Shown: positions 37,791 through 47,784, numbered from the stretch's first letter. The stretch is 64,000 nt of DNA from Desulfobulbus sp. (GCA_031280615.1 JAITGO010000018.1:1-64000); one strand, 5' to 3'. The notes: generated by a model not told the origin, from the letters alone. Numbers and translations: made by a program.

Positions 37791-39179
37791 TTATTTGCCG
37801 ATACAGAACCGGCTGAAGACCGCATCCAGGACCTCGTCCGGGGTCGTCAGCCCGATGATGTCACCCAGATCGTCAAGCGCCGACTGCACTTCGACCGCCA
37901 GCAGATCGACCGAAGCACCTTCCTCCATGGCACGAGAGAACCGGCGGCAGGCCGCCACCGTCCGCAGCAGCACCGCTCGATGCCTGGTATTGGGGGCGCA
38001 GGCAATCTGGTCGGTGAACTCGCCGCCGGACGCGATGGCCCGGTAAATCGCCTCCTGCAGCGCCTCGATTCCTTTGCCCCGTTGGGCCGAGACCGGCACC
38101 GCCACGGCAGCGGCAAAAGCACCGGCCAGGCCCTCGACCTGTCCCTCGCTCGCCAGATCGCACTTATTGAGCACCACCAGATGCGGCTTGTGCCGGACAC
38201 TCTCATACAATTCGCAATCTCGCGGGAGCATCCCGGTCTGGGCATCCACCACCAACAACACCAGGTCCGCCTCGGCCAGCTTCCGGCGGGCCCGTTCGAT
38301 GCCAAGTGCCTCCACCGGGTCCTCGTGTCGGCGGATACCGGCGGTATCGACCAGGTGCATCGGGATGCCGCGGATATCGATCCGTTCCTCCACCGTGTCC
38401 CGGGTGGTTCCGGGGACCGGGGTGACCAGGGCTCGTTCCTCTTGCAGCAGGGCATTGAGCAGGCTGGACTTGCCGACGTTCGGCCGGCCGGCGATGACCA
38501 CCTTGACGCCCTCGCGTACGATCTTGCCTTGTTCCGCCAGAATAATCAGGTGCTCCAGGGGGGCGATCACGTCCGGATGCAGCCGGGCGGCAATCTGGCC
38601 GGCATCGAAGATCTCGACATCGTCGTCGGGAAAATCGATGGCGACCTCCAGCAGGGCGAGATATTCGACCAAGTGCTGGCGGACGGCCTCCAACCGGTCG
38701 AAGAGCTGCCCCTGGAGTTGATTGACCGCCAATCGGGCACCGGCTTCGGTCTGGGCCTGCAGCAGGTCTATCACCGCTTCGGCCCGGGTCAGGTCGATCC
38801 GACCGGCCAGAAAGGCCCGCTTGGTGAACTCGCCCGGCTCCGCAAGCCGACAGCCCCAGGTGATCAGGATGCGGAGGATACTGTGCAGAACAAGGTAGGA
38901 CCCGTGGCAATGCAGTTCGACCACGTCTTCCCGGGTGTAGGTGTGCGGGCCGCGCATGTAGACCGCCAGGGCCTCGTCGAGCGTTTGGCCGTGGCGGTTG
39001 ACGATGGTGCCGTAGTAGAGGGTGTGACTGGTGAAATGGGTGCGGGGGATGCGAGGCACAAAGATCTTGCCGAGCAGCGAAAGAGCTTCCGGACCTGATA
39101 TCCGAATAATGCCGATACCGCCGGTGCCCGGTGCCGTGGCAATGGCGGCAATGGTCTCAGTCGCCGGATGGGCGGCCAC
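37791..39179 (-). CDS. mnmE: tRNA modification GTPase MnmE
   Basis: 462 residues. With MnmG it builds the 5-carboxymethylaminomethyl group on wobble uridine-34. The N-terminal folate-binding domain has IAAIATAPGTGGIGIIRISGP. The inserted GTPase domain (~220-375) has GRPNVGKSSLLNAL, TTRDTVEE, DTAGIR and NKCDL. The C-terminal FCIGK carries the conserved Cys. It is the last gene of the rpmH-rnpA-yidD-yidC-khpB-mnmE block and overlaps khpB by 23 bases. Confidence 0.97.
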   Translation of the reverse strand: MAAHPATETIAAIATAPGTGGIGIIRISGPEALSLLGKIFVPRIPRTHFTSHTLYYGTIVNRHGQTLDEALAVYMRGPHTYTREDVVELHCHGSYLVLHSILRILITWGCRLAEPGEFTKRAFLAGRIDLTRAEAVIDLLQAQTEAGARLAVNQLQGQLFDRLEAVRQHLVEYLALLEVAIDFPDDDVEIFDAGQIAARLHPDVIAPLEHLIILAEQGKIVREGVKVVIAGRPNVGKSSLLNALLQEERALVTPVPGTTRDTVEERIDIRGIPMHLVDTAGIRRHEDPVEALGIERARRKLAEADLVLLVVDAQTGMLPRDCELYESVRHKPHLVVLNKCDLASEGQVEGLAGAFAAAVAVPVSAQRGKGIEALQEAIYRAIASGGEFTDQIACAPNTRHRAVLLRTVAACRRFSRAMEEGASVDLLAVEVQSALDDLGDIIGLTTPDEVLDAVFSRFCIGK

Positions 39180-40131
39180 CCTGTCCTCCCCGCCTCTTTT
39201 TCGGCGCCGAGCGACGGCCCTTGCCGGGTTTGTAGATCAAGACCTTCTTGAACAGCCCTTCGCCGACCGAACGGCTGCGCACGCCTTTGTCTTCCTGCAG
39301 CACCATGTGCACCACCCGCCGCTCCGAGGGATTGAGCGCCGGAATGGCCTGGGTCTTGCCGTCCGCCTTGACCTGAGTCGCCAACTCCACTGCCCGCAGC
39401 TTCAGTTCCTCGGTGCGCCGTTCGCGGAAATCCCCGGCGTTGAGGGAAAGCATGATTTTGTCGGGCAGGTGCTTGGCCACCATCTTGCGCAGCAGATATT
39501 GCAAACTGTCCAGCGTCCGCCCTTCGGGGCCGACAATGTGCGCCTCGTGCGGGCCGGTGATGGCACAGAGGACGGTGTTGTCGGCAAACGCCACCCGTAC
39601 CTCGGAAGGCAGACCCATCAGGCTCAGCAACTGGTGGAGATCGACCTGAATGGCGGCCAGGCTCTCTTCGGAGGGCGGTTCGATCAAAGTCTCCTCTTCG
39701 AAATCCTCCGGCTCGCCGTCCTGTTCGTCGTCATCCTCGCGCTGCTTCGGTCCGGTGGCCGGGGTGGCGGCGGGTGCAATTGCAGGCGTTTGCACAAGAG
39801 GCCGATTGCCATCGTCGTCGCCACTTGCGTCTACCTTATCCGGCGCCTCGGTCACGGCCACTTTCTCCGGCAATACGGGCTTCGGGGCTGGCTTCTCCGG
39901 TGCTGCCGGCTTCTCCGCCGGAGCGGCTTTGGTCTCAATTTCCTCGATCAGCGAGACCACCTTGCGTTGCACCCGGATGTGGGCTTTTTTCTTACAGAGG
40001 CCGAAGATGCCGGCTGAGCCGGTTTCCAGCACCTCGATATCCAGATCTTCTCGAGACGCCTCCAGGGTTTTACAGGCCCGTTCGATGACCTCGGCTATAT
40101 CCTTCCCATAAAAATCTTGACCTTTCGCCAT
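39157..40131 (-). CDS. khpB: KhpB/Jag RNA-binding protein
   Basis: 324 residues. The N-terminal Jag domain (YGKDIAEVIERACKTL ... GSAGIFGLCKKKAHI, ~6-50) precedes a long Pro/Ala then Asp/Glu-rich linker (~60-170). A KH domain (IVGPEGRTLDSLQYLLRKMV) and R3H domain (RRVVHMVLQEDKGVRSRSVGEG) follow, then a basic tail. It binds RNA and in other bacteria affects cell envelope and division genes. It is located next to yidC as usual. MAKGQDF at 40131 is the natural start; an ATG-like codon at 40155 is also open. Confidence 0.93.
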   Translation of the reverse strand: MAKGQDFYGKDIAEVIERACKTLEASREDLDIEVLETGSAGIFGLCKKKAHIRVQRKVVSLIEEIETKAAPAEKPAAPEKPAPKPVLPEKVAVTEAPDKVDASGDDDGNRPLVQTPAIAPAATPATGPKQREDDDEQDGEPEDFEEETLIEPPSEESLAAIQVDLHQLLSLMGLPSEVRVAFADNTVLCAITGPHEAHIVGPEGRTLDSLQYLLRKMVAKHLPDKIMLSLNAGDFRERRTEELKLRAVELATQVKADGKTQAIPALNPSERRVVHMVLQEDKGVRSRSVGEGLFKKVLIYKPGKGRRSAPKKRRGGQGGRPSGD

Positions 40132-40155
40132 GATACACCTTTTACCCATCCGCAT

Positions 40156-41811
40156 TCAGGCTTTGTTCTGCCGATTGATGAGATACTGTTGCAGCATTGA
40201 AAGCAAGTTGTTGACGAACCAATAGAGCACCAGGCCCGATGCAAAATTGATGAACATGACGGTAAACACGATCGGCAAAAATTGCATGATGCGCGCCTGA
40301 GTGGGATCGGCCGCCGTTGGGGTCATCTTCTGCTGGAAGTACATGGAGGCGCCCATCAGCAAGGTCAGGATGGGGATGCCGTGCAGGTAGGGAAGGTCGA
40401 ACCCTATCCACAAGCGGTCCGGGGCGGACAGATCGTTGATCCACAGCATGAAGGGGGCGTGCCGCAATTCGATGGCCGCCATCAGCACACGGTACAGGGC
40501 AAAGAAGAAGGGAATCTGGATCAGCATCGGCAGACAGCCGCCGATCGGATTGACCTTGTACGTTTTGTACAGGGTCATGATTTCCTGGTTCATCTTGGCC
40601 GGATCTTCCTTGTATCGTTCGCGGATCTTGGCGATCTTGGGCTGAAGTTTCTGCATGTTTTTCATGGACTTCATCCCTTTTTGGGTGATCGGCCAGAAAA
40701 GCAACTTGATCAGCACGGTCAGCAAGATGATGGCTACACCGTAGTTTCCGGTGAATGCGTGGAAAAAATTCAGCAGCCACAGCATCGGCTTGCCGAGGAC
40801 GTCAAACCAGCCGTAATCCACCGATTTGGCCAGGTCGCTCCCGGCCGTTTCGAGGATATTCAGCTTGGCAGGCCCGAAGTAGAGGGAGTAGGCGAAGGTC
40901 TTGGCTTCATGAGCGCCAATTCCCAGGATGCCTTCGGAAATCACGGTCCGTGCCTGTTTCTCCGAACCCTGCTGGGTCACGGTCACCGCATTGCCGCTGC
41001 TCGGCACCACTGCGGTCATGAAATAATTGTCGATAAACCCTGTCCAGCTGATCTTGCCCTGGAGCACCACCGGCCCCTCGGTCAGGCTTTTCAGCTTGGT
41101 TTCCACCAGCTTGCCGTTGGCATAGGCCGCGGGCCCGTGAAAAAGGAACTCGCTGTTGCCGGCGGCATGGGCGAAAGGCTCGTTGGTCAGCGTCAAGGCG
41201 GGCGAGATCTGCAGGGCCTTGTCGGTGGTGTTCAGCACCTTGTACTCGACCTTGATGAGATAGCTATCTCCCTTGAAGGTCAGGGTGCGGACCACGGTGA
41301 AGCCTTCGGCCAGGGTGGCGGTCATGGTCAGCTGGGCCGTCTCGGTTTCCTTGTCGACGGTGATGGCGGTTTTGTCCGCCTTGAACAGCGGCAGGTTGGC
41401 GCCGGCGCCGTTGTCGAGGGAAAACAACACGGGCAAGCTGCCGGGACCATGGTCGAACAGGAGTTCCATCGGTCCGGAATCCTTGTCCATCGTGTTGCGG
41501 TAGTCTTTCAGGACGAAACTCCTGAAGCCGCCTCCTTGCTCATTGATGACCACCGCATACAAGGGGGTATTGACCGTGATATCCCGTGCCTTCGGATCGA
41601 CGGATACGGTTTGTTGCGCCACGGTAGCCGGTCCGGCCGGGGCTTGCTGCACCTGGGCTTGGCCCGGCTGGCCAGCGGGTGCTGGCGTTGCCTGCTGCCC
41701 TTGCGGACCGGCGGGCGCTTGTTGGGGAGGCGCGGTCGGAAAGAGGTACTGAAAACCGATCAGAATGAACAGCGAGAGAACGACGGCCAAAAAAGCTCTT
41801 TTGAGATCCAT
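40156..41811 (-). CDS. yidC: Membrane protein insertase YidC
   Basis: 551 residues. An N-terminal membrane helix (~5-20) precedes a Pro/Ala/Gln-rich linker. A large periplasmic beta domain (~65-340, with FVLKDYRNTM and SLYFGPAKLNIL) follows. The C-terminal insertase core has five helices (~350-545), with NYGVAIILLTVLIKLLFWPIT, QKGMKSMKNMQKLQPKI, GGCLPMLIQIPFFFALYRVL and FASGLVLYWFVNNLLSMLQQ. This is the Gram-negative form; it inserts membrane proteins with or after SecYEG. Confidence 0.97.
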   Translation of the reverse strand: MDLKRAFLAVVLSLFILIGFQYLFPTAPPQQAPAGPQGQQATPAPAGQPGQAQVQQAPAGPATVAQQTVSVDPKARDITVNTPLYAVVINEQGGGFRSFVLKDYRNTMDKDSGPMELLFDHGPGSLPVLFSLDNGAGANLPLFKADKTAITVDKETETAQLTMTATLAEGFTVVRTLTFKGDSYLIKVEYKVLNTTDKALQISPALTLTNEPFAHAAGNSEFLFHGPAAYANGKLVETKLKSLTEGPVVLQGKISWTGFIDNYFMTAVVPSSGNAVTVTQQGSEKQARTVISEGILGIGAHEAKTFAYSLYFGPAKLNILETAGSDLAKSVDYGWFDVLGKPMLWLLNFFHAFTGNYGVAIILLTVLIKLLFWPITQKGMKSMKNMQKLQPKIAKIRERYKEDPAKMNQEIMTLYKTYKVNPIGGCLPMLIQIPFFFALYRVLMAAIELRHAPFMLWINDLSAPDRLWIGFDLPYLHGIPILTLLMGASMYFQQKMTPTAADPTQARIMQFLPIVFTVMFINFASGLVLYWFVNNLLSMLQQYLINRQNKA

Positions 41812-41883
41812 GGAAATACCTTTGCGACCCTCTGCGGCAATGGCAGGGGTGTTGATGGGGAGAAAACGAAGCGCTGCGGCGGC

Positions 41884-42165
41884 TCATCGGACCGGATCAT
41901 AGCCGCCCCGGGAAAAGGGATGGCAACGCGCTATGCGCCAAAGTGCCAGCAATGTCCCCCGGACGGCGCCGTATTTGGCGACGGCCTCGATCGCATATTG
42001 GGAACAGGTGGGCACGAAACGGCAGGTTGGAGGAAAAAGCGGGGAGACGAGGTATTGATATCCTCTGAACAGCGCGATCAGGCATCGGCCGGGCAGTGTC
42101 CACCACCGATGCCGCCCAAAGAGCCGCTTGGGGGGACTGTCGTAAGATCGCCTGGTTTCCGGCAT
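41884..42165 (-). CDS. yidD: Membrane protein insertion efficiency factor YidD
   Basis: 93 residues. It has the family core [20 protein letters not shown] followed by the Cys-rich motif [15 protein letters not shown] and ends [13 protein letters not shown], as in YidD. It is a membrane-associated helper of YidC. It lies between rnpA (14 bases upstream) and yidC (72 bases downstream), the usual order. Confidence 0.95.
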   Translation of the reverse strand: MPETRRSYDSPPKRLFGRHRWWTLPGRCLIALFRGYQYLVSPLFPPTCRFVPTCSQYAIEAVAKYGAVRGTLLALWRIARCHPFSRGGYDPVR

Positions 42166-42179
42166 CGCCTTGTCCCTGG

Positions 42180-42515
42180 TCAGGCCCCGATGAGGCGAAC
42201 CACGCTGGTATGCATGTCCAGCAGGCTGTCGATGGCGAATTCGGGGCGAACGGTGAAAACAATGTCGGCTGTCGGCGGGAACTGGTCGCGGTGCAGGCGA
42301 AAAACCTCCCTGATCAACCGCTTAATCCGGTTGCGCCGAACCGCATTACCGGCCTTGCGCTGCACACTGATGCCCAAGCGATTGAACTCAAGGGCGTTGG
42401 CCAGAAAAATCAGGCCATATCCCTCTCCCCTTAATCGCCGGCCGGATCGGTAGACGCGCTGAAATTCCCCGGTTGTTCGCAGCAGATGTTCTTTCGGAAG
42501 CGTACGGCGATCCAA
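42180..42515 (-). CDS. rnpA: Ribonuclease P protein component
   Basis: 111 residues. It is the protein subunit of RNase P, which with its RNA trims the 5' leader of pre-tRNAs. The family signature is [20 protein letters not shown] (~59-78). The start is a TTG four bases after the rpmH stop; no in-frame ATG fits, so a TTG start and coupling to rpmH are likely. Confidence 0.94.
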   Translation of the reverse strand: MDRRTLPKEHLLRTTGEFQRVYRSGRRLRGEGYGLIFLANALEFNRLGISVQRKAGNAVRRNRIKRLIREVFRLHRDQFPPTADIVFTVRPEFAIDSLLDMHTSVVRLIGA

Positions 42516-42519
42516 GCGA

Positions 42520-42657
42520 TCAAGGCGCCAGCTGCTTACGGCCTTTTGCCCTTCTTCTCTTGATGATCGCCTGGCCGGTACGGGTTTTCATGCGCACCAG
42601 AAATCCGTGGGTGCGGGCGCGCTTGGTGGTGCTGGGTTGAAACGTCCTTTTGCTCAT
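42520..42657 (-). CDS. rpmH: 50S ribosomal protein L34
   Basis: 45 residues, very basic. It begins [19 protein letters not shown] and continues [20 protein letters not shown], the conserved L34 sequence. It is first gene of the rpmH-rnpA-yidD-yidC-khpB-mnmE operon, with a good promoter about 165 bases upstream. Confidence 0.97.
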   Translation of the reverse strand: MSKRTFQPSTTKRARTHGFLVRMKTRTGQAIIKRRRAKGRKQLAP

Positions 42658-42823
42658 AATCCGATTCCTTTCTGGCAGACAATCTGTTTAATAGAGGCGG
42701 AAAAGCCCCCTTGCTCATTTGTACTTTCTCGCGCCGCCCTGCTCGCAGATAGAGTAAATGCAGCAGCGGTCTTCGGCACCACGGCTCCGGAAACAGCCAT
42801 GTGTGCTTCTGCAAAAAGAAGCT

Positions 42824-42853
42824 ATCTTAATCATAGAGCTTAAGATCTGTCAA
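42824..42853 (-). promoter_or_regulatory. Sigma70-type promoter of the rpmH operon
   Basis: On the reverse strand a perfect TTGACA (42853-42848), an 18-base spacer and TAAGAT (42829-42824) are seen. The predicted transcript starts near 42817, leaving ~160 bases of leader before rpmH. The site lies just before the divergent methyltransferase gene. Confidence 0.65.
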
Positions 42854-42880
42854 ATTATTTCACCCCGGACAAGGTGGTCC

Positions 42881-43714
42881 ATGTCTCTTCACCGATACCA
42901 GGACATCGACTGGAGCCGCCTCTGGCGACAGGCGCAGGCGGACCGCTCCTGGCAGCCCAGGGGTGTTGCCGACTGGGACGAGCGGGCCGTCTCCTTTGCC
43001 CGGCGCACCGGGCAGTCGGCCTATGCCGATGCCTTCCTCGCCCTGCTCAAACCGGAGCCGGATTGGTCCGTGCTCGATGTCGGCAGCGGCCCCGGTACCC
43101 TGGCCCTGCCCTTGGCAGCAAGGGTGCGGACGGTCACCTGCATCGATTTCTCGGCCAAGATGCTCGCCATCCTGGCCGACCGGGCAGACCGGGCCCGGCT
43201 GAACAATATCGCCGCCCTGCCCCTTTCCTGGGATGACGATTGGCGCGCCCGTGGCCTGCACCCCCACGATTTGGTCATCGCCTCGCGTTCGCTGGCCGTG
43301 GCCGACCTTGGCGCCGCCCTCCGCCGCTTGAACGAATTTGCCGCGCACCGGGTGGCGGTGACCGACCGGGTCGGCGCCGGCCCGCACGATCCCGACGCCT
43401 TCGCCGCGGTCGGACGCCCCCTGCGCCCCGGTCCGGATTACATCTTCACCGTCAACATCCTCTACCAAATGGGTTGTCTGGCCACAGTCGATTTCATCCG
43501 CCTGGAAGAAACCGCCCGCTACCGCAGCCTCGAGCAGGCCCTTGCCCGCTACCATTGGATGCTTCCGGGGCTGGACACCCGCGAAAACACGCGGCTGCAG
43601 GCGTATCTCCTTTCCATCTCGAAGAATCACGACGACGGCTCCATCTCGCTTCATCCTCGCCATGTTCCCACCTGGGCCTATATCTCCTGGCGCACCGACT
43701 GGCCGCAGAGCTGA
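42881..43714 (+). CDS. Class I SAM-dependent methyltransferase of unknown substrate
   Basis: 277 residues. The N-terminal ~45 residues are rich in Trp and Arg ([15 protein letters not shown]). The SAM-binding motif I is [16 protein letters not shown] (~65-80), followed by [23 protein letters not shown] and a [12 protein letters not shown] strand. The C-terminal ~80 residues hold a substrate-specific part. It resembles small-molecule or tRNA methyltransferases but no family was pinned down. It is divergent from rpmH and 157 bases upstream of mnmG. Confidence 0.82.
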   Translation: MSLHRYQDIDWSRLWRQAQADRSWQPRGVADWDERAVSFARRTGQSAYADAFLALLKPEPDWSVLDVGSGPGTLALPLAARVRTVTCIDFSAKMLAILADRADRARLNNIAALPLSWDDDWRARGLHPHDLVIASRSLAVADLGAALRRLNEFAAHRVAVTDRVGAGPHDPDAFAAVGRPLRPGPDYIFTVNILYQMGCLATVDFIRLEETARYRSLEQALARYHWMLPGLDTRENTRLQAYLLSISKNHDDGSISLHPRHVPTWAYISWRTDWPQS

Positions 43715-43746
43715 CTCGCCCTCGGCGGAGGCCCGGGCCAGGATGC

Positions 43747-43774
43747 TTGCAAATGCAAAACAATGCCGTATAAT
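43747..43774 (+). promoter_or_regulatory. Sigma70-type promoter of mnmG-lgt
   Basis: TTGCAA (43747-43752), a 16-base spacer and a perfect TATAAT (43769-43774) stand ~100 bases before the mnmG start and 32 bases past the methyltransferase stop. Confidence 0.65.
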
Positions 43775-43871
43775 AGCCCATTTTTCGGGATCGGCGGGCA
43801 CACGCTTGCGCAGCCCGCCGCGATTCGCCATTTATTACCGATGTTTTTCTCGCCTTTACGGATGCACAGCC

Positions 43872-45755
43872 ATGACTGACTTCGACATCGCCGTCATCGG
43901 CGCGGGCCACGCCGGGTGCGAGGCAGCGCTGGCCGCGGCCCGCATGGGCTGCCGCACTTTGGTGTGCGTCATCAATGCCGACACCATCGGGGCCATGTCG
44001 TGCAATCCCGCCATCGGTGGCCTGGCCAAGGGGCATCTGGTCAAGGAAATCGACGCACTTGGCGGCGAAATGGCCAGAAACATTGATGCCACCGGTATCC
44101 AGTTCCGGCGGCTCAACACCAGCAAGGGGCCAGCAGTCCGTTCCTCCAGGGCCCAGGCCGACCGGCTGCTCTACCGGCTACGGATGAAGCAGGTGCTGGA
44201 AAATCAGCCCGACTTGGCCATCCGCCAGGCAGTGGTCGACGAAATCCTGGTCGAGAATGGCAAGGTGGTCGGATTGCGGACCTCGCTGGACGAGCGGATC
44301 AGGGCCAAGGCGGTGGTGGTCGCCACCGGCACCTTTCTCAACGGCCTGATCCACATCGGCCTGAAACAGTTTCCCGCCGGCCGGATGGGGGACGCGCCCT
44401 CGACTAAACTGGCCCAGTGGTTTGCCGCCGCCGGCTTCATCATGGGCCGGATGAAAACCGGCACCACTCCCCGGCTCGACGGCAACACCATCGATTATTC
44501 CCGGCTGGAGGCCCAGTACACCGACGAGACTCCATCCCTTTTTTCCTTTGCCTCCGGCGGAGCGCCGCCACTGCCCCAGCGCCCCTGCCACATCACCTAC
44601 ACCAACGAACGCACCCACGAAATCATCCGCGCCTCCATCGACCAGTCGCCCATGTACGCCGGCATCATCGAAGGAGTGGGGGCGCGCTATTGCCCGTCGA
44701 TCGAGGACAAGGTGATGCGGTTTCCGGAAAAGCCGCGCCACCAGATCTTCCTTGAGCCCGAAGGCCTGGACACCGTCGAAGTCTACCCCAACGGCATCCC
44801 CACCAGTCTGCCGCTGGCCACCCAGATCGCCCTGGTCCATTCCATTCCCGGCCTGGAACAGGCCCGAATTATCCGGCCCGGATACGCCATCGAGTATGAC
44901 CATGTCGATCCGCGGGAACTGACGCCTTCGCTGGAAACCAAACGCATCGGTGGTCTTTTTTTGGCCGGGCAGATCAACGGCACCTCGGGCTACGAGGAGG
45001 CCGCCGGCCAGGGGCTGATGGCCGCGATCAACGCCGTTTGCCAGGTGCGGGGCGAGGCGCCGGTTGTGCTTGATCGATCTCAAGCCTATCTCGGGGTTTT
45101 GATCGACGATCTCGTGACCCTGGGCACCAAGGAGCCCTATCGCCTTTTCACCTCGCGGGCGGAATACCGCCTGCTGTTGCGGGAAGACAATGCCGACATG
45201 CGGCTGTGTGCGATCGGCCATCGGATCGGGCTGGTCAGCGAATCGGCCTGGGAGGCGTTTCAGCGCAAAAAAGCCTGTATCGAGGAGTCGGTGCGCCTGC
45301 TGCACGAGACCAGGATCAAGCCGCAAAGCACAGTGAACGACTTCCTTGCCCGGCACGATTCCCAAGCCATCACCCAGACCGTGCCCCTGGCGGATATCCT
45401 GCGCCGGCCCGAGATACGGTTGCACCAGCTCAGGGAATTAATCGACGCAGTGGTCCCCGAGCGGCTACTGCCCGCCCAGGCAGCCGCCTTGAACGACGAG
45501 ATCGAGTTGCAGGTGAAATACGAGGGGTATATCCGTAGGCAGGAAGAGCAGATCGTGCGTTTCAAAAAGCTCGAAGGCATCGAATTGCCGCCGGATTTGG
45601 TCTACAGGGGCTTGCCCGGCCTCTCCAACGAGGTGGTGGAAAAACTGACCAAGGTGCAGCCCCGTTCACTGGGACAGGCCTCTAGGATATCCGGCGTTAC
45701 TCCGGCGGCCCTTTCCGTTCTCCAGGTCCATCTCAAACGCCTGGGCATTCTTTAA
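43872..45755 (+). CDS. mnmG: tRNA uridine-34 5-carboxymethylaminomethyl enzyme MnmG (GidA)
   Basis: 627 residues, typical length. The FAD-binding motif [20 protein letters not shown] (~5-24) opens the protein. [21 protein letters not shown], the signature [13 protein letters not shown], and the [20 protein letters not shown] motif follow; the C-terminus has the GidA-associated helical domain. With MnmE it modifies tRNA wobble uridines using methylene-THF, FAD and ammonium or glycine. The ATG fits the FAD motif spacing; sequence upstream in the frame belongs to the leader. Confidence 0.97.
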   Translation: MTDFDIAVIGAGHAGCEAALAAARMGCRTLVCVINADTIGAMSCNPAIGGLAKGHLVKEIDALGGEMARNIDATGIQFRRLNTSKGPAVRSSRAQADRLLYRLRMKQVLENQPDLAIRQAVVDEILVENGKVVGLRTSLDERIRAKAVVVATGTFLNGLIHIGLKQFPAGRMGDAPSTKLAQWFAAAGFIMGRMKTGTTPRLDGNTIDYSRLEAQYTDETPSLFSFASGGAPPLPQRPCHITYTNERTHEIIRASIDQSPMYAGIIEGVGARYCPSIEDKVMRFPEKPRHQIFLEPEGLDTVEVYPNGIPTSLPLATQIALVHSIPGLEQARIIRPGYAIEYDHVDPRELTPSLETKRIGGLFLAGQINGTSGYEEAAGQGLMAAINAVCQVRGEAPVVLDRSQAYLGVLIDDLVTLGTKEPYRLFTSRAEYRLLLREDNADMRLCAIGHRIGLVSESAWEAFQRKKACIEESVRLLHETRIKPQSTVNDFLARHDSQAITQTVPLADILRRPEIRLHQLRELIDAVVPERLLPAQAAALNDEIELQVKYEGYIRRQEEQIVRFKKLEGIELPPDLVYRGLPGLSNEVVEKLTKVQPRSLGQASRISGVTPAALSVLQVHLKRLGIL

Positions 45756-45776
45756 CCGTTACGGGCAGAAAACGAC

Positions 45777-46595
45777 ATGCTTGCGTATCCCACCATCGAT
45801 CCGGTGCTGCTTTCCGTGGGGCCGATCCAGCTCCGTTGGTACGGCCTGATGTATGTCATCGGCTTTGCCGCCGCCTATCTGCTGGTCATGTACCAGGCCA
45901 AACTATTTCACTGGCAGCAGATGCGCGACCGGCTCGACGACCTGCACCTGTTTCTGATCCTAGGGGTGGTGCTCGGCGGGCGCCTCGGCTATGTCCTGTT
46001 CTACAATCCGGCCTATTATCTTGCCCATCCCCTCGACATCCCGGCTATTTGGTCAGGGGGCATGTCGTTTCACGGCGGCTGTATGGGGGCACTCCTGGCA
46101 GGCTATCTCTTCTGCCGCCGCACGGAACTCGACTTCTGGAAGGCTACGGACCTCTTCATCGTCTCCGCTCCCATCGGCCTGTTCTTCGGCCGCCTGGGCA
46201 ACTTCATCAACGGCGAGCTCTTCGGCCGGATCACCGTGGTTCCTTGGGGCATGGTCTTTCCCGAAGGCGGCCCCCTGCCCCGGCACCCTTCGCAACTCTA
46301 CGAGGCCCTGCTCGAAGGATTGGTCCTTTTTATTCTTCTCTGGACCGTCAAGGCCAAGCCATGGCAGTCGCCATCCCCCAGCCGTTGGCCGCATGGAACA
46401 TTGCTGGCCCTTTTTCTCGGCCTGTACGGCTGCTTCCGTTTTTTGGTCGAATTTGTCCGCGAGCCGGATCCCCAAATCGGACTGATCGGCTCGATCTTCT
46501 CCATGGGCCAACTGCTCTGCCTGGCCATGATTGTCGCGGCACCCATACTGTGGTGGTGGAGATGCCAAAGGACAACCAAGGGCCGTGCGCGCTGA
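45777..46595 (+). CDS. lgt: Prolipoprotein diacylglyceryl transferase
   Basis: 272 residues, seven-helix inner-membrane enzyme. It attaches diacylglycerol from phosphatidylglycerol to the lipobox Cys of prolipoproteins. Signatures are LRWYGLMYVIGF (near the N-terminus), GGMSFHGGCMGALLAG with the key His, the Lgt signature GRLGNFINGELFGR (~140-153) and RHPSQLYEALLEG. It lies 21 bases after mnmG, same transcript likely. Confidence 0.96.
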   Translation: MLAYPTIDPVLLSVGPIQLRWYGLMYVIGFAAAYLLVMYQAKLFHWQQMRDRLDDLHLFLILGVVLGGRLGYVLFYNPAYYLAHPLDIPAIWSGGMSFHGGCMGALLAGYLFCRRTELDFWKATDLFIVSAPIGLFFGRLGNFINGELFGRITVVPWGMVFPEGGPLPRHPSQLYEALLEGLVLFILLWTVKAKPWQSPSPSRWPHGTLLALFLGLYGCFRFLVEFVREPDPQIGLIGSIFSMGQLLCLAMIVAAPILWWWRCQRTTKGRAR

Positions 46596-46629
46596 GTCCG
46601 CTTGCCACCCCAAAAAACAAAATTTCAAC

Positions 46630-46902
46630 TCATTGAATTTTCCTGGACAATTCTCTGCCCGGCCGAAATTTGACAACCCGGCGGGGCGGAATGGGAACGG
46701 TTTCTCCGGTTTGCGGATTTCTGCCGGTCCGAGGCGCCCGCTCCACAATGGAGAAGGTGCCGAATCCGGCTAGGGTAACGCGTTTTCCCTCCTTGATGGC
46801 TGCGAACAGGGTGGCCAGCATGCCGTCCAGGCTCTGGGCCGCCGCTTTTTTGCTGATTTTGGCCGACTCCGCGATGGATGCAATGAGATCGTTCTTGTTC
46901 AT
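46630..46902 (-). CDS. hup: HU-family DNA-binding protein
   Basis: 90 residues, typical of HU. MNKNDLIASIAESAKISKKAA forms the helical dimer part. VTLAGFGTFSIVERAPRTGRNPQTGE (~43-68) leads into the DNA-clamping arm, ending VVKFRPGRELSRKIQ. HU bends and compacts DNA. An AT-rich inverted repeat (46618-46640) at its stop, shared with the lgt end, may act as a two-way terminator. A TATAAT at 47047-47042 on this strand is a possible -10 far upstream, with no good -35. Confidence 0.95.
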   Translation of the reverse strand: MNKNDLIASIAESAKISKKAAAQSLDGMLATLFAAIKEGKRVTLAGFGTFSIVERAPRTGRNPQTGETVPIPPRRVVKFRPGRELSRKIQ

Positions 46903-47110
46903 GGACTCTTTCCGCTTCTTGTCGTTAGTGCTCAGGCCGTGTCTCCCTCTCGGCCCAACCGTTTCCAGAAGCGTACTTAAGCCCAGCAGTCAGAAAAAAC
47001 AACTGGGAGAAATACCTAGTGACCATTAAGTAAAAATACTTATTATAAGGACAATATACAAAGAAAACAGTATGCTAAATGAAGTAAGAATAGCAAAGAA
47101 AAGAGAAAAA

Positions 47111-47773
47111 TTATGTTTCTTTGTCTGAGAGCCGCATGCCGCTGCTGGCCACATGATTGACGAGATCGACCGTATTTTTCATTTTAAATTTTTTCAGCAG
47201 GCTTGCCCGGTGATGGTCGATGGTGCGGGGGCTGATGCCCAGGCGTTCGCCAATCGTCCGGCTCGAGTGTCCCTGCATCACCAGGCACAGCACCTCTTTT
47301 TCCCGATCGCTCAAGCAATAAAAAGGCATCTTGGCATCGCCGCGGAACTTGGCGATCACTTCGTCAGTGACCTCCGGCGCGAGCTGAGATGAGATATACG
47401 GCCGGCCTTCGCGGATGGTGCCGATGGCGGCGAGTAATTCACTTTCGGAGTCGTCCTTGATCAGGTAGCCATGGGCCCCGGCGGTCATGGCCTGGTAAAA
47501 ATGATAGCCGCCGGAATGCATGGTTAGAATCAAAACGGCCATGTTTGGATACCGCTCGCGTATTTTCCGCAGGGCTTCAATGCCGTTGAGCTGCGGCATG
47601 GTGATGTCCAAGATTACCATATCCGGCCGGTGCCGCTGCAGTTTTTCCAACAATTCGCTGCCATTGTCCGCTTCCGCCACAATCGAGAGAGACGGACAGG
47701 TACCGATAAGGCTTTTCAATCCCTGGCGAATGAGGCAATGGTCGTCGGCGATGGCGATGCGATACTGGTTCAT
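47111..47773 (-). CDS. NarL/FixJ-type response regulator (orphan)
   Basis: 220 residues. The receiver domain (~1-120) has IADDHCLIRQG, the phosphorylated Asp in VILDITMPQLNG (~55) and the Lys in LIKDD. The C-terminal LuxR-type helix-turn-helix (~150-210) has LSDREKEVLCLVMQGHSSRTIGERLGISPRT (two parts, key residues only). No histidine kinase gene is in the window. It begins 11 bases after the nth-xthA fusion on the same strand, so the two are probably cotranscribed. The targets are unknown. Confidence 0.92.
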   Translation of the reverse strand: MNQYRIAIADDHCLIRQGLKSLIGTCPSLSIVAEADNGSELLEKLQRHRPDMVILDITMPQLNGIEALRKIRERYPNMAVLILTMHSGGYHFYQAMTAGAHGYLIKDDSESELLAAIGTIREGRPYISSQLAPEVTDEVIAKFRGDAKMPFYCLSDREKEVLCLVMQGHSSRTIGERLGISPRTIDHHRASLLKKFKMKNTVDLVNHVASSGMRLSDKET

Positions 47774-47784
47774 GGCGGAAGCAG

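Noticed and set aside
40282..42453. Forward-strand open frame of over 700 codons opposite yidC-yidD-rnpA
   Set aside because: It is the antisense shadow of conserved genes in GC-rich DNA, with Gln/His/Gly-rich nonsense composition and no ribosome site.
42658..42880. Chromosomal replication origin beside rpmH
   Set aside because: No DnaA-box-like TTATCCACA repeats or AT-rich unwinding element are visible, and dnaA/dnaN are absent.
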